Below, in pieces: positions 1-6,143 of a stretch of DNA of 11,304 nt. Origin of the DNA: an uncultured Eubacteriales bacterium (GTDB lineage Bacteria > Bacillota > Clostridia > Oscillospirales > Oscillospiraceae); NCBI GenBank assembly GCA_900545495.1, contig UQZJ01000030.1, positions 1 to 11,304 on the forward strand. Direction: 5' to 3'. The notes under the pieces are model-generated. The model was given only the letters and a program-made list of their open reading frames with translations, was not told where the DNA came from and ran no database searches. The translations under genes were made by a program, and so were the position numbers. Every line of letters starts with the position of its first letter. Within the stretch, counting starts at the first letter, position 1.

Positions 1-420
1 GAGGAGATTGCTTGTGCAGATTGGGCAAGGCGAAAGTCTTGTCCATTTTTTTGTGGCCGGCTTTGCCAAATCGCCCACACCAGACCGTAGTAGTGGTGAA
101 AAGCGGACAGGACGGTTTATCGCAAACGCTTTATTTGCAGAAGTGGCCAAAAAGCGCTTTTGAGATTGTAGTAAGCATATATAGGCCAAAAGGCGGTTTT
201 CTGCAAAATTTCGTGTAGATGCACAATCCAACGCATCTGTAATCGACATGTTTGCAGCGTTATGCCCATGAAATGCGGCGGTTTTTGCTGCCTGCACACG
301 GAAAAATGGGCGGTGGAGGCCGATTTCTACCCCCAAACCGCCGAAAATAATATAAATATTTAGGTCTTATTAAAAAAGGTGCTACACTGACCGCAAATCA
401 CATTACAGGAGGAAATGACC
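1..420. other. 5' intergenic region without a convincing gene
   Basis: No recognisable protein is encoded here. The open frames at 12-218 (+) and 117-299 (-) are short, begin with weak or unusual starts and read as low-information sequence. The stretch contains loosely similar segments around 91-108, 142-161 and 181-202 (GTGGTGAAAAGCGG, GTGGCCAAAAAGCGC, TAGGCCAAAAGGCGG) and a 12-bp palindrome at 150-161. Positions 340-380 are AT-rich and could hold the promoter of the Sel1 gene. The best -10-like hexamer is TACACT at 383-388, but no good -35 accompanies it, so no promoter is called. Confidence 0.5.
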
Positions 421-831
421 ATGGATGTTACTTTTTCACCCGCCCTCCGTGTGTACGCGGAGCTGTGGGAGATCGCCGGACGGCGACGGGCGGCGGACGC
501 ACAGTTCGCGCAGGCGTTGGCACATATCCGCAGCGGCACGCCCGACGCTATGGCAAAGGCATTCGATCTATTCAAGCGTTCAGGAGCCCACAACTTTACC
601 GAGGCGCAGTTCGCCGCCGGATGGTGCTGTGAGCACGGCTGTGGTACAAAGCGCAACTACCCGCAGGCTATCCGCTGGTATCACCGGGCCGCCGAGGCTG
701 GTAGCGATGCCGCCATGTCGCGGCTGGCGGGGATCTACGAGGCGGATAAGCATTACAAGGAGGCGGCAAGGTGGTATCGCCGCTACGCGGCGGAGCGCAT
801 CCGCTGGCGCAACCAGCGGCTAAATTGGTGA
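421..831 (+). CDS. Sel1-like repeat (TPR-like) protein
   Basis: A 136-residue protein of short antiparallel helical repeats. Two Sel1-type units are readable: about residues 61-93 (EAQFAAGWCCEHGCGT then AIRWYHRAAEAG) and 97-124 (AAMSRLAGIYEA then EAARWYRRYAAE). A more decayed unit precedes them at about 42-56. Sel1 repeats are protein-interaction scaffolds; no catalytic residue, signal peptide or membrane segment is seen, so it is probably a cytosolic adaptor. I chose the ATG at 421 over the in-frame ATG at 415 because AGGAGG at 407-412 lies 8 nt before 421 but only 2 nt before 415. It is followed by a separate promoter at 857-885, so it need not be co-transcribed with the next genes. The family call is good; the partner is unknown. 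Confidence 0.85.
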   Translation: MDVTFSPALRVYAELWEIAGRRRAADAQFAQALAHIRSGTPDAMAKAFDLFKRSGAHNFTEAQFAAGWCCEHGCGTKRNYPQAIRWYHRAAEAGSDAAMSRLAGIYEADKHYKEAARWYRRYAAERIRWRNQRLNW

Positions 832-834
832 AAA

Positions 835-858
835 AAGTTCCAAGAAATTGGTGAACTT
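835..858. repeat. Imperfect dyad overlapping a promoter
   Basis: The arm AAGTTCCAA at 835-843 pairs with TTGGTGAACTT at 848-858 except for a 2-nt bulge, leaving a GAAA loop. It begins 3 nt after the Sel1 stop codon and its right arm reaches into the -35 element at 857. It could be an operator for the downstream operon or a weak transcript-end hairpin; there is no T-tract after it. Confidence 0.35.
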
Positions 859-885
859 GTGTTTTTCGGCAACGGCTCTTATAAT
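857..885 (+). promoter_or_regulatory. Sigma-70-type promoter of the 938-3100 operon
   Basis: TTGTGT at 857-862, a 17-nt spacer, and a perfect TATAAT at 880-885. The start codon of the first gene lies 52 nt downstream of the -10. Spacing and hexamers match the housekeeping consensus well. Confidence 0.7.
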
Positions 886-937
886 GGATGTACAGGCAAT
901 GGCACGCAAAAGAATATGATGAGAAGGAGAATGAACG

Positions 938-1615
938 ATGGAAGATTTGATTAACCAGTTGACAAGTACACACGACAAGGATGCACAAGTGAATTTCCTG
1001 CAGGAAATTGGTAAAAAACTGCTGACGGAGTATGTGATCAAAGTCGGTGATATCACAATCAAGCCGCTATGGGTCGAAGCATACTATTCTGATACGAACA
1101 CCGGATTTGTTGACGAAGCTGTTCACGGTAACGAATGTCAGAAGAATCAGTACGGTGCTCTCTATTTTCACCACAAAACGGATGACCAGCGCAGCGGTGT
1201 AGATATTTGCCTGTCGTGCGGCAATTACTATCTTTCCTATCTGTTGAAATACACACTGGTCAATGGCATCTTCAAATCGCAGGCACAACTGAGCAGTATG
1301 ATCCCACATGAATTGCGGGGAACCGCCAAGAACGTTCTTGTAAAGGAGCAAAATCCCGCAGAGGTAATGGTTTGCACGAAACGCATCGGCATCATGTCCA
1401 GTGCGTACAAGGATGCAGATCTGGCTATTGCGAGGGATATCAACCAGCGTTTTGTGACAGATTCCGGGGAGAAGAAATCCTTGCCGCAAAAAACGGAACT
1501 ATTAAAGGCATATATCGACGCCGTTTATTCGGACGACCAAATCAACACAGAGGAGCAAAAAGCAGCTATCAGCCGTAAATTAGTCGGCGAGTATTGGAAA
1601 GGTCTGTTTGAATGA
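938..1615 (+). CDS. Uncharacterised protein, first gene of the deiminase operon
   Basis: A 225-residue protein that I do not recognise with certainty. The central part (about residues 36-105) contains WVEAYY, a VHG segment, LYFHH and a GVDICLS strand, followed by YYLSYLLKY. The order of short strands and a VEAYY-like motif is faintly reminiscent of alkyladenine-type DNA glycosylases (Mpg/AAG, with its VEAYxG signature), but this is a pattern impression only. The C-terminus (about 170-225) is charged and helical. No signal peptide or membrane helix is seen. An AAGGAG-type RBS precedes the ATG. The stop overlaps the next ATG in an ATGA at 1612-1615, so translation is probably coupled to the deiminase-like gene. 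Confidence 0.75.
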   Translation: MEDLINQLTSTHDKDAQVNFLQEIGKKLLTEYVIKVGDITIKPLWVEAYYSDTNTGFVDEAVHGNECQKNQYGALYFHHKTDDQRSGVDICLSCGNYYLSYLLKYTLVNGIFKSQAQLSSMIPHELRGTAKNVLVKEQNPAEVMVCTKRIGIMSSAYKDADLAIARDINQRFVTDSGEKKSLPQKTELLKAYIDAVYSDDQINTEEQKAAISRKLVGEYWKGLFE

Positions 1616-2412
1616 TCTATTTCTCTGCACTCCTCCCTGTGCTTTATCCAACCGACGCAGAGGCGCTGTTTGCCGCGCTGGCGGCGCACGATGTCCCCTA
1701 TGCGCTGCTGGATGGCACACGGGACGTTTGGGTGCGGGACTTCATGCCGGTGCGGACAGGCTCCGGAAAGCTGGTATCCTTCCGCTATGAGCCGTCCTAT
1801 CTGAAAAACGATCCTGATCTGAGGACCGATTTTCGTAAGGATCTTGCTCCGCAGCTCGATCTGCCGGTTACATACAGCAATATCAACCTTGACGGCGGGA
1901 ACGTGGTGTTCTCGCCGTCCGGGGCGCGCGTCCTGATCAGCGACCGCGTCTTTTCCGAAAACCCGGAGTATCCGTCTGCCGCGCTGGTGCATGAGCTTTC
2001 GGAGCTGCTGGAAACGGAGGTTTTGATCATTCCCTCTCTGAAAAGCGACATGACCGGCCACGCCGACGGCATGGCGCGATTTCTCGACGACCGCACCGTG
2101 CTGTGCAATCGGCCGCTGTCATCCTGCGGCTTTGAGCAGCAGGTGAAGCGAGCGGTGCAGGACTGCGGCCTGGACGCGGTGGATTTTCCCTTTGTCCCGA
2201 CCGGTGGGGTCAGCGCCGTCGGCTGCTACCTGAACTATTTGGAGACGGAACGGGTGATTTTCCTGCCGGTGTTTGGCATTGAGCAGGATGCCGAGGCTGA
2301 GACTTCCGCGCGGCAGCTTTTCAGCAAAGAGATCGTGCCCGTCAACATCCGGGAGATCGCCCAACAGGGCGGCTGTCTGAACTGCATCAGCTGGGAGGGA
2401 CCTCATGCATAA
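1612..2412 (+). CDS. Agmatine/peptidylarginine deiminase-like protein (short form)
   Basis: A 266-residue member of the guanidino-group-modifying superfamily closest to agmatine deiminase/PAD_porph. Readable active-site elements are DVWVRDFMPV at 38-47 (substrate-binding W/RD), LDGGN at 93-97, D146 with TGHADG around the catalytic His150, and a C-terminal GGCLNC where Cys258 is the expected nucleophile. The expected reaction is hydrolysis of a guanidinium group (agmatine to N-carbamoylputrescine plus ammonia, or arginine to citrulline). Family enzymes are usually about 340-380 residues; this one lacks the N-terminal segment, so the substrate may differ. The start ATG overlaps the preceding stop, and the end overlaps the next gene by 8 nt. 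Confidence 0.82.
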   Translation: MIYFSALLPVLYPTDAEALFAALAAHDVPYALLDGTRDVWVRDFMPVRTGSGKLVSFRYEPSYLKNDPDLRTDFRKDLAPQLDLPVTYSNINLDGGNVVFSPSGARVLISDRVFSENPEYPSAALVHELSELLETEVLIIPSLKSDMTGHADGMARFLDDRTVLCNRPLSSCGFEQQVKRAVQDCGLDAVDFPFVPTGGVSAVGCYLNYLETERVIFLPVFGIEQDAEAETSARQLFSKEIVPVNIREIAQQGGCLNCISWEGPHA

Positions 2413-3100
2413 TGAACAGGATTTGAAGAACACGCCGGAATACCGCTCCGGTATGTTCTGCATCGTCACCTGCCCCGTCTGCGGCCATCCCACGCTGGAT
2501 ATGTACTGGATCTGTGCGCATTGCGGCTGGGAGTATGACATCGAGCTGCAGACGGAGGATGAGGAGTCTCCCTGCAACGGTATGTCCCTGCGGGCATACC
2601 GCGAACTATACAAAACTGGAGGTATATCTATGAACGTGACCATCTGTTCCCGCAAAGCCGCCGAGGAACTGCTGCGTACCGACACGCTCTCCCGCACGGC
2701 GGTGATCTCCTTCTGCGACCCGCCCTCCGTCGGCAAGCCTGCCCCGATGCCCCCGCTGGACTACGCCGGCAAAGCGGCGCGGGTGTTCACCGTGGTCGTT
2801 CACGATCTGGATCTGACGGCTCTGCCGGATGTGGGGCTGGACTACGACACCTATATGCCGGAGGCGGACGCGCTGGCGGCGCTTATCTGTCAGGCAAGGG
2901 CGGACGGGCTGGATATCCTTTGCCAGTGCGAGTACGGGCAGAGCCGCAGCGCCGCCTGCGCCGCCGCGATTTTGGAGTATTTCAACGGCACCGGCATTTC
3001 CGTCTTTGCCGACTACCGCTATTACCCCAATCAGGTGGTGTATCACAAGATCATGGACGCGCTGACCCGGTACGGGCTGGAGACGCAGTCATCCACTTGA
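2405..3100 (+). CDS. CPCC-type zinc ribbon fused to a CX5R phosphatase-like domain
   Basis: A 231-residue ORF in two parts. Residues 19-68 form a CPCC-like zinc ribbon with paired cysteines C23-x2-C26 and C37-x2-C40 (CPVCG and CAHCGWEYD), ending in a SLRAYRELY helix typical of small stand-alone CPCC proteins. From M76 on there is a cysteine-phosphatase-like domain with the P-loop C175-EYGQS-R181 (the CX5R signature of tyrosine/dual-specificity phosphatases), followed by a helix. An Asp-rich loop near 134-148 could supply the general acid. M76 has a perfect GGAGG at 2618-2622, 7 nt upstream, so the phosphatase half can probably also be made alone. It overlaps the deiminase gene by 8 nt and its stop codon overlaps the -35 of the retron promoter. 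No substrate can be named. Confidence 0.78.
   Translation: MHNEQDLKNTPEYRSGMFCIVTCPVCGHPTLDMYWICAHCGWEYDIELQTEDEESPCNGMSLRAYRELYKTGGISMNVTICSRKAAEELLRTDTLSRTAVISFCDPPSVGKPAPMPPLDYAGKAARVFTVVVHDLDLTALPDVGLDYDTYMPEADALAALICQARADGLDILCQCEYGQSRSAACAAAILEYFNGTGISVFADYRYYPNQVVYHKIMDALTRYGLETQSST
2618..2632 (+). promoter_or_regulatory. Internal RBS and start codon within the fused ORF
   Basis: GGAGG at 2618-2622 is followed by a 7-nt spacer and ATG at 2630, in frame with the upstream zinc ribbon (codon 76). It coincides with the linker between the two domains and would start the phosphatase-like domain at MNVTICSRKAAEELL. Confidence 0.6.
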
Positions 3101-3125
3101 CTTTCCCGCCAAAGCGCTTTACCAT
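3097..3125 (+). promoter_or_regulatory. Candidate promoter of the retron ncRNA
   Basis: TTGACT at 3097-3102 overlaps the preceding stop codon. TACCAT at 3120-3125 follows after 17 nt (4 of 6 matches to the -10 consensus). Initiation would fall about 10 nt before a1. A TATAAG at 3125-3130 is a better hexamer but its spacer (22 nt) is too long. The 10-bp palindrome AAAGCGCTTT at 3111-3120 fills the end of the spacer and could be an operator. Confidence 0.45.
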
Positions 3126-3141
3126 ATAAGCATAACCGAAG

Positions 3142-3340
3142 ATCAGCCCCATGCAGTAGTGTACAGCTTAGAGTTTCGTACTTTGAGGAGGGCGGCGAGT
3201 CGCCGCTCTGTTTACCAAGAGGACGCACGCTTCGCAAGCGAAGCGACCGCCTGATACCGCTCCGTCGAATCGCGAATCACCATATGATTATCAATTCGAC
3301 TCCGCTTACATCAGGTCACTTTGTACTGCATGGGGCTGAT
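3142..3340 (+). ncRNA. Retron msr-msd non-coding RNA
   Basis: A 17-bp perfect inverted repeat bounds the element: a1 at 3142-3158 and a2 at 3324-3340, with a further G-U pair at 3141/3341. After a1 come an AGC at 3165-3167 (G3166 is a candidate branch guanosine) and three msr hairpins: a weak one at 3170-3184, a 9-bp stem at 3189-3197/3201-3209, and a 7-bp stem with CAAG loop at 3228-3245. The msd is a long interrupted hairpin: CCTGAT 3250-3255 with ATCAGG 3310-3315, GTCGAAT 3264-3270 with ATTCGAC 3294-3300, and AATCA 3275-3279 with TGATT 3285-3289 around a CCATA loop. In known retrons the RT copies the msd from near a2 and leaves the DNA joined 2'-5' to the branch G. The ends and branch point are inferred; the helices are seen directly. 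Confidence 0.88.
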
Positions 3341-3360
3341 TCTATGTCAGGGAGGCCTCT

Positions 3361-4425
3361 ATGAAAATCGAGAAAGATGCGGTCACCTTCGAAATGCCGG
3401 ACGCAGACTTCGTGGCCAAATTCGGTATGCAGGCCGCTGCGGACATGGTGTTGGATTTTCACTGCTTCCACCCGCAGCTTCCCTTCCTGTACGACGCACG
3501 GCAGCTGGCGGCGTTTCTCTCTACCAGCAGGCAGAAGCTCCTTTACTATGCGCGGCACACGGCGGCAGCGTACCACCCCGTCACCATCCCCAAGCGTAAC
3601 GGAGCTGTGCGCACGCTGTCCGTGCCGGACGACACGCTGCGTCGCTGGCAGCGGAAGATCTGCCGGGATCTCCTCGCCTATCTGCCTGTCGCACCGCAGG
3701 CCACCGCTTATCGAAAGGGCGGCACTCTCAGTGGCAACGCCGCGCCCCATGTGGGCAAACGGTATCTCCTGAAGCTGGATATCTCCGACTTTTTCGGCAG
3801 TATCCGCTTTGAACAGATCCACTCTGCCGCCTTTCACACCCGGTACTTCTCCCGGCAGGTGGGCTTTCTGCTGACCGCTTTGTGCTGCAAGGACGGTGTC
3901 TTGCCGCAGGGAGCGCCCACCTCTCCCGCGCTTTCCAATCTGGTCATGCGGAATTTTGATACGAACATGGCACGCTGGTGCCAGCGGCGCGGCATCGCAT
4001 ACACGCGGTACTGCGATGACCTGACCTTTTCTGCCGATCATCCGCTGTTCACCGTCTATTCGAAGGCGAAAAATATGCTGGTGGAGATGGGCTTTGACCT
4101 AAATGAAACCAAGACCCATTTTATCACCAACGCCGGACGGCAGAGCGTGACCGGTCTGACCGTCAATGAGAAGGTATCCGTGCCGGCCGGCTATAAGCGA
4201 TCACTTCGACAAGAGGTCTATTACGCCCTGCGCTTTGGTCTGGCGGACAGTATCCTGCGGGGCGGCCACGCAGCGCTTCGCGCAGACGGCGTTCCTGATA
4301 CGGAGCGCTACCGGCAGCAGCTATTGGGCAGGATTCAGTATGTGCTGCAGATCGAGCCGGAAAACCGCTGGTTCCGTGAGGCAAAACAAAAGCTGCTGTC
4401 CTGCGATGACCTCCCGAAGGTCTGA
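3361..4425 (+). CDS. ret: Retron reverse transcriptase
   Basis: A 354-residue RNA-directed DNA polymerase that makes msDNA from the adjacent ncRNA. Motifs in order: an N-terminal helical segment (1-70); the RT fingers with IPKRNGAVRTLSVPD (76-90); the retron-specific NAxxH motif as NAAPH at 126-130; LKLDISDFF with catalytic Asp140; LPQGAPTSPALSNL at 181-194; the catalytic box YCDD at 217-220; and the retron-specific VTG at 253-255 (SVTGLTVN) in the RNA-binding thumb. About 100 residues follow, mostly helical, ending near 354 with no recognisable fused effector. Cys replaces the usual Ala in the catalytic box. AGGGAGG at 3349-3355 lies 5 nt before the ATG. The stop is immediately followed by the dispersed repeat at 4426. 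NAxxH plus VTG separates it from group II intron, DGR and Abi RTs. Confidence 0.95.
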   Translation: MKIEKDAVTFEMPDADFVAKFGMQAAADMVLDFHCFHPQLPFLYDARQLAAFLSTSRQKLLYYARHTAAAYHPVTIPKRNGAVRTLSVPDDTLRRWQRKICRDLLAYLPVAPQATAYRKGGTLSGNAAPHVGKRYLLKLDISDFFGSIRFEQIHSAAFHTRYFSRQVGFLLTALCCKDGVLPQGAPTSPALSNLVMRNFDTNMARWCQRRGIAYTRYCDDLTFSADHPLFTVYSKAKNMLVEMGFDLNETKTHFITNAGRQSVTGLTVNEKVSVPAGYKRSLRQEVYYALRFGLADSILRGGHAALRADGVPDTERYRQQLLGRIQYVLQIEPENRWFREAKQKLLSCDDLPKV

Positions 4426-4461
4426 CGCCTATTCTTTAATTACAGCGTGGTCATTTCTGCG
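4426..4461 (+). repeat. Dispersed 36-bp repeat, copy 1
   Basis: Begins directly after the RT stop codon. It is identical over 36 positions to copies at 10302 and 11098 and starts CGCCTATTCTTTAATTAC. Identity with copy 3 extends to 39 positions (4425-4463). It has no internal dyad, so it does not look like a terminator. Read on the minus strand, all three copies encode the same AEMTTL-stop peptide end in one frame. Confidence 0.9.
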
Positions 4462-4589
4462 CCAATGCGCGGCGGGATGTCCCGTGGGATTTCGGCAGGA
4501 CAGCAGGTGCAACATCTCAAAAGCGGTAGAATCGGCGTTTCTGTAATTTTTCAGATATGCCGACATATTGCTTGATGCTGCCGCAAAGC

Positions 4590-4618
4590 TTGTTTTCCTA
4601 TTTTGTGAATGCTATACT
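4590..4618 (+). promoter_or_regulatory. Promoter of the truncated DUF2779-like gene
   Basis: TTGTTT at 4590-4595, a 17-nt spacer, TATACT at 4613-4618, and a TGC extended -10 at 4610-4612. The ATG lies 44 nt downstream of the -10. Confidence 0.65.
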
Positions 4619-4662
4619 CAAGGCAGGGTCTCCAGACAAATTACCCAGAGAGGGGAATCGGC

Positions 4663-4800
4663 ATGGTCAACCTTTCCAAGTCCAAATACTGTGCGCTGTG
4701 GCAATGTCCGAAAATGCTGTGGCTCCGCAAATATAAGCCGGAGCTTGCCGAGGTGGACAGCCATACGCTGTCCATTATGGAGACCGGCAAGCTGCCGTGA
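4663..4800 (+). pseudogene. Truncated N-terminus of a DUF2779/Cas4-like protein
   Basis: Only 45 codons remain. The start MVNLSKSKYCALWQCPKMLW and a following LRKYKPEL are characteristic of the N-terminus of DUF2779-domain proteins (PD-(D/E)XK, Cas4-like), which are normally several hundred residues long. In relatives the METG segment leads into a long conserved region; here it reads METGKLP then TGA. The frame after that stop stays open for 13 more codons to a TGA at 4837-4839, inside the terminator stem. AGAGGGG at about 4649-4655 and an upstream promoter are intact, so the start looks undamaged and the body of the gene appears deleted. A functional 45-residue peptide is less likely but not excluded. 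Confidence 0.7.
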
Positions 4801-4825
4801 GTCAAGTCTATTGAGGTATTAAAGG

Positions 4826-4860
4826 AAGAAGAGGTGTGACCGATGGTCACACCTCTTCTT
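4826..4860. terminator. Bidirectional intrinsic terminator
   Basis: A perfect 16-bp stem (4826-4841 with 4845-4860) with a GAT loop, followed on the plus strand by GTTGTTTGC and on the minus strand by CCTTTAAT. It lies between the truncated plus-strand gene and the convergent minus-strand HhH gene, so it can end both. Confidence 0.85.
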
Positions 4861-4962
4861 GTTGTTTGCATATTCGCGCGGTCAATGCTACTCCTGACTC
4901 ACAGCGTCCCACGCTTCCGCCAGCGAAGCAAGGGATTTCCGTATTTCGGGGAAACGCGGTCG

Positions 4963-5664
4963 TTACTGCCGCTGCGTTTCCCAGATCAGGCTGTCGAGAA
5001 AGCGCACTGTGATATTCGGGTATTCGGGCTTCAGCATTTCGACCGTACGCACCATAATTGCCTGTACATCATCGTCCGTCAGCTTCTGCAGAGCGCACGT
5101 CTCCTTGATGAAGCGCACGATGTGCCTGTCCGGTTTGACGCGGTTTTCATCACCGGCCAGCATATAGAGGTACTTCAACATGATGCCGCTGCCCTGACCG
5201 CGCACCGACTTGATGTCCTTATCAAGGGCGGCCTTGTCCGCGTAGTCATTGAAGTCGCGCAGCGTATTGATGCCGTGCTTCCGGCAGACCAGCGCGACCT
5301 CCCGGCACGCTTCCGCCTTCAAAATGCCGTTGCGGCTGGAAGTCCGCTGCATGTTGTGAAGCACATTCTTGGAAAAGTCCTCGATCGTATCATATTTCGC
5401 GACATTCGTGAGGAAATCACGGATCGTATGCTCCGTCTCGTCCGTCTGCGTTCTGGATATGGTAAGGTCAAACGTCCCGATATAGCTGTTGACAACGTTC
5501 ACGACCGAGGTATACCGGACGCCGATGGAAAACACGGCATCCAGAATGCAAATGGGCAAGGATTTATAAAAATCCTTGAACGGATCGTCACGATCTTTCA
5601 GTGCATTACCAAATTCTTTTGCGCTGTGCGCCGCCAGCAGTTCTGCTGCCCTCTGAATATCCAT
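4963..5664 (-). CDS. HhH-GPD-like (endonuclease III fold) protein
   Basis: A 233-residue, largely helical protein. The segment at 152-183 (KSVRGQGSGIMLKY then RVKPDRHIVRF) matches the layout of the helix-hairpin-helix plus conserved Asp of HhH-GPD base-excision enzymes: the hairpin GxG at 156-160 and Asp179 in PDRH, equivalent to the VDTH aspartate of endonuclease III. The lysine used by bifunctional glycosylase/lyases is not at its usual place (Gly160), so if active it would be monofunctional. CILDAVFSIGVRY at 39-51 fits the family's first helices. It may instead be a non-enzymatic relative. It has its own promoter at 5739-5767 and an AGAGGGG RBS about 9 nt before the ATG. The same frame stays open for 24 codons after the TAA. 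Confidence 0.7.
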   Translation of the reverse strand: MDIQRAAELLAAHSAKEFGNALKDRDDPFKDFYKSLPICILDAVFSIGVRYTSVVNVVNSYIGTFDLTISRTQTDETEHTIRDFLTNVAKYDTIEDFSKNVLHNMQRTSSRNGILKAEACREVALVCRKHGINTLRDFNDYADKAALDKDIKSVRGQGSGIMLKYLYMLAGDENRVKPDRHIVRFIKETCALQKLTDDDVQAIMVRTVEMLKPEYPNITVRFLDSLIWETQRQ

Positions 5665-5738
5665 TTCTATAAGCCCCTCTTTCTTTAAATCTTAGGCATT
5701 TCGCCGATTATGCCAGAGGTTCCCCAGACACTTTCGTA

Positions 5739-5767
5739 CATTATATCACACACTTCCCAGTAAAACA
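5739..5767 (-). promoter_or_regulatory. Promoter of the HhH-GPD-like gene
   Basis: On the minus strand, TTGTTT (5762-5767), a 17-nt spacer and a perfect TATAAT (5739-5744) with TG two bases ahead of it (extended -10). The leader to the ATG at 5664 is about 70 nt. Confidence 0.75.
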
Positions 5768-5776
5768 ACACACCCC

Positions 5777-6139
5777 CTACCCTTCACCACCCCAGCCGTC
5801 ATCCAGATGACATCTGTAATGGCGGCTGTTGTCGTATCGAAGCAGCGGCTGGGACGTGATGGCAAACACCGCCTGTATCTCCGACAGCAGGGCTGGCGAT
5901 ACGTGGGGGCTCATGTAGATCACCGGCTGCCCCCTGTTGTCCGCGTCCACCCTGCCGCGAGGATAGTAATTGTACGGCTCGCCAAGGGAACCGTGAAGCT
6001 GCTCCCACAGCTTCTGGTGGTTATATGTGGCGCCGGAGCGAGCGGTGCCCCCGGCGTATACCCCTTCCGCAAACGGGTACGCCAGCAGGGCGCCGTCGAT
6101 CACCCAGAACACACCGCGATGAAACTTACCGCCCTCCAT
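5777..6139 (-). CDS. Uncharacterised small protein
   Basis: A 120-residue protein of a type I associate with small conserved hypothetical proteins of gut clostridia. It opens MEGGKFHRGVFWVIDGALLA, has an aromatic centre (TYNHQKLW then YNYYPRGRVD) and a C-terminal segment about 79-108 that ends with RYDNSRHYRCHLDDGW. No catalytic motif, signal peptide or transmembrane helix is evident. The ATG lies 4 nt beyond the stop of the gene upstream (TAA AGGA ATG), so the ribosome probably reinitiates from the 6144-6536 gene. No other start is available, because the frame closes at a TAG 6 codons upstream. Confidence 0.75.
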   Translation of the reverse strand: MEGGKFHRGVFWVIDGALLAYPFAEGVYAGGTARSGATYNHQKLWEQLHGSLGEPYNYYPRGRVDADNRGQPVIYMSPHVSPALLSEIQAVFAITSQPLLRYDNSRHYRCHLDDGWGGEG

Positions 6140-6143
6140 TCCT

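Noticed and set aside
12..218. 68-codon ORF at the left edge
   Set aside because: TTG start, low-information sequence built on AAAAGCG-like repeats, no recognisable family.
117..299. Minus-strand ORF with a repeated K(T/S)AFWP motif
   Set aside because: The repeat reflects loosely repeated DNA (AAAGCG/GGCC segments), there is no RBS, and it overlaps nothing conserved.
2119..3046. Long minus-strand ORFs opposite the deiminase and phosphatase genes
   Set aside because: Shadows of genes with catalytic motifs on the plus strand.
3316..4041. 241-codon minus-strand ORF
   Set aside because: Opposite the retron RT and overlapping a2; no independent support.
3361..4425. RT as a group II intron or diversity-generating element
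   Set aside because: No maturase or endonuclease domain and no intron domain V structure or template/variable repeat noticed, while NAxxH, VTG and the msr-msd are all present.
4843..5688. 281-codon plus-strand ORF
   Set aside because: Antisense shadow of the HhH-GPD-like gene, which has a promoter, RBS and family-like motifs; the plus-strand start lies inside the terminator.
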